64,000 nt of DNA, from contig LR134353.1 in the NCBI GenBank assembly GCA_900637135.1, forward strand, positions 3,720,001-3,784,000, in the 5' to 3' direction. Shown piece by piece: positions 61,267-64,000 of the stretch. Origin of the DNA: Mycolicibacterium flavescens (lineage in GTDB: Bacteria; Actinomycetota; Actinomycetes; Mycobacteriales; Mycobacteriaceae). The position numbers and the translations under genes were made by a program. Under the pieces are notes generated by a model. That model saw only the letters and a program-made list of their open reading frames with translations. It searched no databases and was not told where the DNA came from. Every line of letters starts with the position of its first letter. Within the stretch, counting starts at the first letter, position 1.

Positions 61267-61635
61267 TCACGCCGCCCGGGTCAGTAGGTCGCGCAGGACG
61301 GCCGCATGGCTTCCGTCGACGTCGCGGGTTGCGGTCGTGAGCACCACCGGACCTTCGGCCGCCAGGCCGCGCAGTTCGTCGAGCGCCTGCGCAGCCTCCT
61401 CGGTTTCCAGTTCGGCCGTGTAGCGGGCGACGAACTCGTCGAACCGTTCCTGCCGGTGCGCATACCAGCGCCGCAGCTCGGTCGACGGCGCCACCGCCCG
61501 CAGCCACTGCCCGACCCGCGGATCGTCCTTGCGGATTCCTCGCGGCCACAGCCGGTCCACCAGAACCCGGGTGCCGTCGTGCTCCCCCGGCGGGTCATAG
61601 ACCCGTGCAACCTCGACGCTTGGCCGGCCACCCAT
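61267..61635 (-). CDS. DUF488 family protein
   Basis: 122 residues from ATG 61635 (MGGRPSVEVARVYDPP). DUF488 signature: VLVDRLWPRGI near residue 30, then WLRAVAPSTELRRWYAHRQERFDEF and ELRGLAAEGPVVLTTATRDVD with a C-terminal HAAVLRDLL. Function not established; the family sometimes occurs with iron or nitrite proteins. It lies 32 bp before the Ntn-hydrolase in the same orientation and may share a transcript. Confidence 0.88.
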   Translation of the reverse strand: MGGRPSVEVARVYDPPGEHDGTRVLVDRLWPRGIRKDDPRVGQWLRAVAPSTELRRWYAHRQERFDEFVARYTAELETEEAAQALDELRGLAAEGPVVLTTATRDVDGSHAAVLRDLLTRAA

Positions 61636-61654
61636 GCGGTGAGATGGTAGGGGC

Positions 61655-61849
61655 ATGGCGGTGGACCGAGTGGCGGATCTGCAGCGATGGCAGGACTCCG
61701 GTGCCATCTGGGAAGTGCGGACGCGACGCGAAGGCAGTGTGACGGTCGCGCTGCTGCGCTGCGACGGCGGCGAGGAGGTCGACGTGTTCACCTCCGAGGA
61801 CCCGCAGCTGCTCGCGTTCATCGGCGAGCGTCGAAGCAGTGAAGACTGA
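61655..61849 (+). CDS. Small hypothetical protein
   Basis: 64 residues, MAVDRVADLQRWQDSGAIWEV start. A compact alpha/beta pattern with TVALLRCDGGEEVDVFTSEDPQLLAFI, typical of conserved small actinobacterial proteins of unknown function. Divergent from the DUF488 gene with a 19-bp gap. It ends 2 bp before the stop of the convergent TetR gene. No known domain recognised. Confidence 0.7.
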   Translation: MAVDRVADLQRWQDSGAIWEVRTRREGSVTVALLRCDGGEEVDVFTSEDPQLLAFIGERRSSED

Positions 61850-61851
61850 CG

Positions 61852-62391
61852 TCATCGACGCTGTGCGCGGATCAGGTCGGTGAACGCGGCGGCCGCGGCG
61901 TCCACGCCGTCGAGGTCCTCGGTAGCGATGAGGTCCAGCAGCAGGCCGCGGGCCACTGCGAGGCCGAGCCGCATCATCGCCGGGTCGGCCGTGCCACTCA
62001 GATCTTGCGAGAGCCAATCCTCGACCGCGGCAGGCAGCATCCGCGTGAACGGTTGCTCGCCCTGCACTCCCCGCGCGTAGCACTCGAAGAACAGCCGTTC
62101 GAACGGGCGGAGATCGGGCCTTCGCAGATTGGCCCACATCGCCGCGATGGCCTCGGCGGGATCGGCCGGCAAGTCGTGGGTCAGCGCCATCTGGCGTCGC
62201 TCGACCTCGCCGACGATCGCCAACAGCAGTTCGTCACGCGACCCGAAGTGGTGCAGCAGCATGCGATGACTGGTGCCGACCGCGGCGGCGAGATCACGAA
62301 GCGACCGGTCACCGATGCCGTTGCGCGCGACCTCCGCGACGAGCCCGTCGAGCAGTTCCTGCCGACGCCGAGCGTCAGGCGGACGGGCCAT
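61852..62391 (-). CDS. TetR-family regulator
   Basis: 179 residues. HTH region GIGDRSLRDLAAAVGTSHRMLLHHFGSRDELL (about 26-57) followed by a short ligand domain ending ATEDLDGVDAAAAAFTDLIR. It overlaps the SRPBCC gene by 17 bp and is downstream of it. It probably represses the pair through the palindrome at 62829-62846. Confidence 0.9.
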   Translation of the reverse strand: MARPPDARRRQELLDGLVAEVARNGIGDRSLRDLAAAVGTSHRMLLHHFGSRDELLLAIVGEVERRQMALTHDLPADPAEAIAAMWANLRRPDLRPFERLFFECYARGVQGEQPFTRMLPAAVEDWLSQDLSGTADPAMMRLGLAVARGLLLDLIATEDLDGVDAAAAAFTDLIRAQRR

Positions 62392-62830
62392 CGAGCCGGT
62401 GCAGCTGCTCGCAGCGTGCCTTCAAACCCTCGGCTTCGAGGTCGAGGTAGCGCTTCGTCATCGACCGCATCAGCAACCCGACCAGAGCCCCGACCGGGCC
62501 TCGTTGTTCGAGCCGTTGATGGATACGCGTACGCGCTTGCGAGTCGGCGCTGACGGGGCTGACGTGGTGGCGGGCCACCGTGAGCCCGCCCGGCGAGCGC
62601 TGCACCCATGTCCACGAGGCACCGGGCGTCACCTCGGTGACCTCCCAGACCAACTTCGGCATTCGCGGTTGCTTGATCTCGAACCTGTTGCCGACGGCCA
62701 ACTCTCGGCTGTCCAACGCCACAAGGCGGGTCACCGAGGCGGTCCACTCCGGCCAGCGCTCGACATCGCTGAACACGTCCCATACGACGGCGGCGGGTGC
62801 GTCGATCTCGGCGCCACACTCAGTAATCAT
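62375..62830 (-). CDS. SRPBCC (polyketide-cyclase/START-like) protein
   Basis: 151 residues. MITECGAEIDAPAAVVWDVFSDVERWPEWTASV is the typical SRPBCC start (about 1-33), followed by WEVTEVTPGASWTWVQ and a long C-terminal helix LVGLLMRSMTKRYLDLEAEGLK. A hydrophobic-ligand-binding fold; the ligand is unknown. The start codon overlaps a perfect operator-like palindrome, so expression is likely tightly controlled by the adjacent TetR. Confidence 0.88.
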   Translation of the reverse strand: MITECGAEIDAPAAVVWDVFSDVERWPEWTASVTRLVALDSRELAVGNRFEIKQPRMPKLVWEVTEVTPGASWTWVQRSPGGLTVARHHVSPVSADSQARTRIHQRLEQRGPVGALVGLLMRSMTKRYLDLEAEGLKARCEQLHRLDGPSA

Positions 62831-62846
62831 GTACCAAATGGTACAT
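62829..62846. promoter_or_regulatory. Perfect 8-bp inverted repeat at the SRPBCC start (TetR operator)
   Basis: ATGTACCA-AA-TGGTACAT overlaps the start codon of the SRPBCC gene and lies 55 bp from the divergent VTT-protein start. Size and symmetry fit a TetR dimer site. Confidence 0.72.
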
Positions 62847-62901
62847 TCATTGCGTCACCGTGGGAAGTGCGTATCCGCGCGTGCGGCAAGATTGCCTGGA
62901 C

Positions 62902-63621
62902 ATGACCCTCAACGACCGCCCCCCGACCCGTCGGTGGCACATCCTCCGGCTCGTGCTGTTCGCGGCGTTCCTGCTCGGGTTGTTCTATCTGGTCGCCGTT
63001 TCCGGCGTGGTCGACGTCGACCATGTCCGCCGCACAGTGGCCTCCACGGGCCCCATCGCACCGCTGGTCTACGTCGTGGTGTCGGGGCTGCTGGGCGCGG
63101 TGTTCGTGCCCGGGCCGATCCTCGCCGCCGCCAGCGGAGTGTTGTTCGGCCCGGTCGTGGGCACGTTCGCCACCCTCGGCGCGACGGTCACTACCGCGTG
63201 CGTCACCAGCCTGATCGGCAGGCGGGCCGGACGCGACAGCGCGCGCGCACTCCTCGGCGAGGCGCGAGCAAAAAGGCTCGACGATCTCATCGCGCGGGGC
63301 GGGCTGTGGGCCGTCGTCGGCCAGCGCTTCGTTCCGGGCATCTCCGACGCGCTCGCGTCCTATGCCTTCGGCGCGTTCGGAGTTCCGTTGTGGCAGATGG
63401 CCGTCGGCGCGTTCATCGGGTCCGTCCCGCGCGCGTTCGTGTACACCGCGCTGGGGGCCTCGATCGCGGATCTGTCGTCTCCGCTGGCGTTCACGGCGAT
63501 CGCGGTGTGGTGCGTCACCGCCGTCGCCGGTGCGTTCGCCGCACACCGGGGCGTGCGGAGTTGGCGCAGACGGGATCGGCGCAGCGACGACGAACCGGCG
63601 CCCGAAGCGGGAGACTCCTAG
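62902..63621 (+). CDS. VTT-domain (TVP38/TMEM64, DedA-related) membrane protein
   Basis: 239 residues from ATG 62902; GTG 62860 is an alternative. The first transmembrane helix is LRLVLFAAFLLGLFYLVAV (about 16-34). The VTT domain (about 60-200) has GLLGAVFVPGPILAAASGVLFG and the re-entrant GLWAVVGQRFVPGISDALASY segment with its conserved Arg and Pro. DedA-related proteins may move lipid carriers or protons across the membrane. A charged Arg-rich tail is at the C-terminus. Divergent from the SRPBCC-TetR pair. Confidence 0.88.
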   Translation: MTLNDRPPTRRWHILRLVLFAAFLLGLFYLVAVSGVVDVDHVRRTVASTGPIAPLVYVVVSGLLGAVFVPGPILAAASGVLFGPVVGTFATLGATVTTACVTSLIGRRAGRDSARALLGEARAKRLDDLIARGGLWAVVGQRFVPGISDALASYAFGAFGVPLWQMAVGAFIGSVPRAFVYTALGASIADLSSPLAFTAIAVWCVTAVAGAFAAHRGVRSWRRRDRRSDDEPAPEAGDS

Positions 63622-64000
63622 TCCGGAAGCGTCGCGCTGCCCGGCGGCGGGGCGAGCTGCCAGGTGTCGCAGGCCATCGCGAGCATCGCGTAGGTGCCGA
63701 CGACGAAAATCAACTCCATCGCCTGGTGGGTACCGAGTTCGTCGACGAGACGACGCCATCTGTCGGGTGCGGCCCGGCCGCGGGCGAGCAACTCGTCGGT
63801 TGTCTCGAGCACCAGCCGGTCCACTCCGTCGAACTCAGCGTTACCGCGGGCGATCCGGGCGATCTCGTCGTCCGACAAGCCGCCCGCCTTGGCGATCTTC
63901 ACGTGCTCGCCCCAGAAGAACGACGAGCGCCGCGCATGGGCGAGCCGCAACACCGCCAGCTCGCGTAGCCGCAGCGGCAGCTCGCCGCGCTGCAGCAGAA
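63618..64000 (-). CDS. Carboxymuconolactone-decarboxylase (AhpD-like) family protein, N-terminus outside window
   Basis: The 126 residues visible are cut by the right window edge. RGELPLRLRELAVLRLAHAR followed by SSFFWGEHVKIAKAGGLSDDEI is the core of the family. The alkylhydroperoxidase CxxC is absent (SSFF in its place), so decarboxylase or another function is more likely than peroxidase. The C-terminus LIFVVGTYAMLAMACDTWQL is typical. It converges with the VTT gene (4-bp overlap). Confidence 0.85.
   Translation of the reverse strand, partial: LLQRGELPLRLRELAVLRLAHARRSSFFWGEHVKIAKAGGLSDDEIARIARGNAEFDGVDRLVLETTDELLARGRAAPDRWRRLVDELGTHQAMELIFVVGTYAMLAMACDTWQLAPPPGSATLPD

Noticed and set aside
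62580..63968. Plus-strand open frame of 462 codons across the SRPBCC and VTT genes
   Set aside because: It conflicts with two genes of clear family and shows no domain; typical G+C shadow.

Overview
The window is about 68% G+C and reads as a chromosomal segment of a mycobacterium, probably a fast-growing environmental species (Mycolicibacterium-like). The evidence is a mycobactin acyl-chain cluster (mbtL-mbtM-mbtN with mbtK) behind IdeR-type iron boxes, a 13E12-family HNH protein behind a mycobacterial LexA box, a DosR-type box before a universal stress protein, a DcpA-type c-di-GMP enzyme next to a 715-residue MoeY-like protein, a mycofactocin-type SDR, and a very high density of acyl-CoA dehydrogenases, crotonases and acyl-CoA ligases. 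Genes are tightly packed with many ATGA/GTGA overlaps. I see no insertion sequence, prophage or CRISPR array.

Layout. (1) 1-16.9 kb is catabolic. A leftward operon (hotdog thioesterase, FadR-type regulator, crotonase, thiolase cut by the window edge) diverges from a rightward operon of three consecutive crotonases and three consecutive acyl-CoA ligases. This meets a leftward operon (SDR, thiolase, acyl-CoA dehydrogenase, GntR regulator), which diverges across an AT-rich palindrome from a second dehydrogenase and a mycofactocin-type SDR. A MaoC-like hydratase and purU follow. (2) 18.1-22.8 kb is a three-gene operon: a putative GNAT/FeeM-like protein, a ThiF-nitroreductase fusion and a GGDEF-EAL protein, with a short flavoprotein tail to tail. 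(3) 24-29.5 kb holds two tandem TetR regulators of the butyrolactone-receptor type, a PAS protein, an acyl-CoA dehydrogenase pair and the DosR-box stress protein. (4) 29.5-46 kb is a second catabolic region: Rieske oxygenase, NAD(P)-dependent reductase and TetR; a nitronate-monooxygenase-like protein; a secreted low-complexity protein; cytochrome P450, crotonase, double-domain CoA-transferase, SDR and phosphotransferase-like protein; then a lipocalin-like protein, SDR and TetR; and an NDH-2-like flavoprotein. (5) 46-53 kb is mixed: MerR, SDR/SnoaL, FadD15-type ligase, an exported deaminase, the SOS-box HNH gene and tRNA-Ala(GGC). (6) 53-64 kb carries an MFS transporter with phosphoglucomutase, two crcB fluoride channels, the mbt-2 iron locus, a proteasome-like Ntn hydrolase, a DUF488 protein, a TetR/SRPBCC pair, a VTT-domain membrane protein and a partial carboxymuconolactone-decarboxylase-like gene.

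How the genes work together. The catabolic operons supply the steps of CoA-dependent ring or side-chain degradation: activation by ligase or CoA-transfer, dehydrogenation, hydration, SDR oxidation and thiolysis, with oxygenases (P450, Rieske) upstream. Local GntR and TetR regulators probably respond to pathway CoA esters. The substrate cannot be read from sequence. The likeliest under-described system is the 18.1-22.8 kb operon, which couples an E1-like/nitroreductase fusion to c-di-GMP turnover. The Ntn hydrolase at 60.5-61.2 kb, with canonical Thr1/Asp17/Lys33 spacing and no propeptide, is a second candidate.
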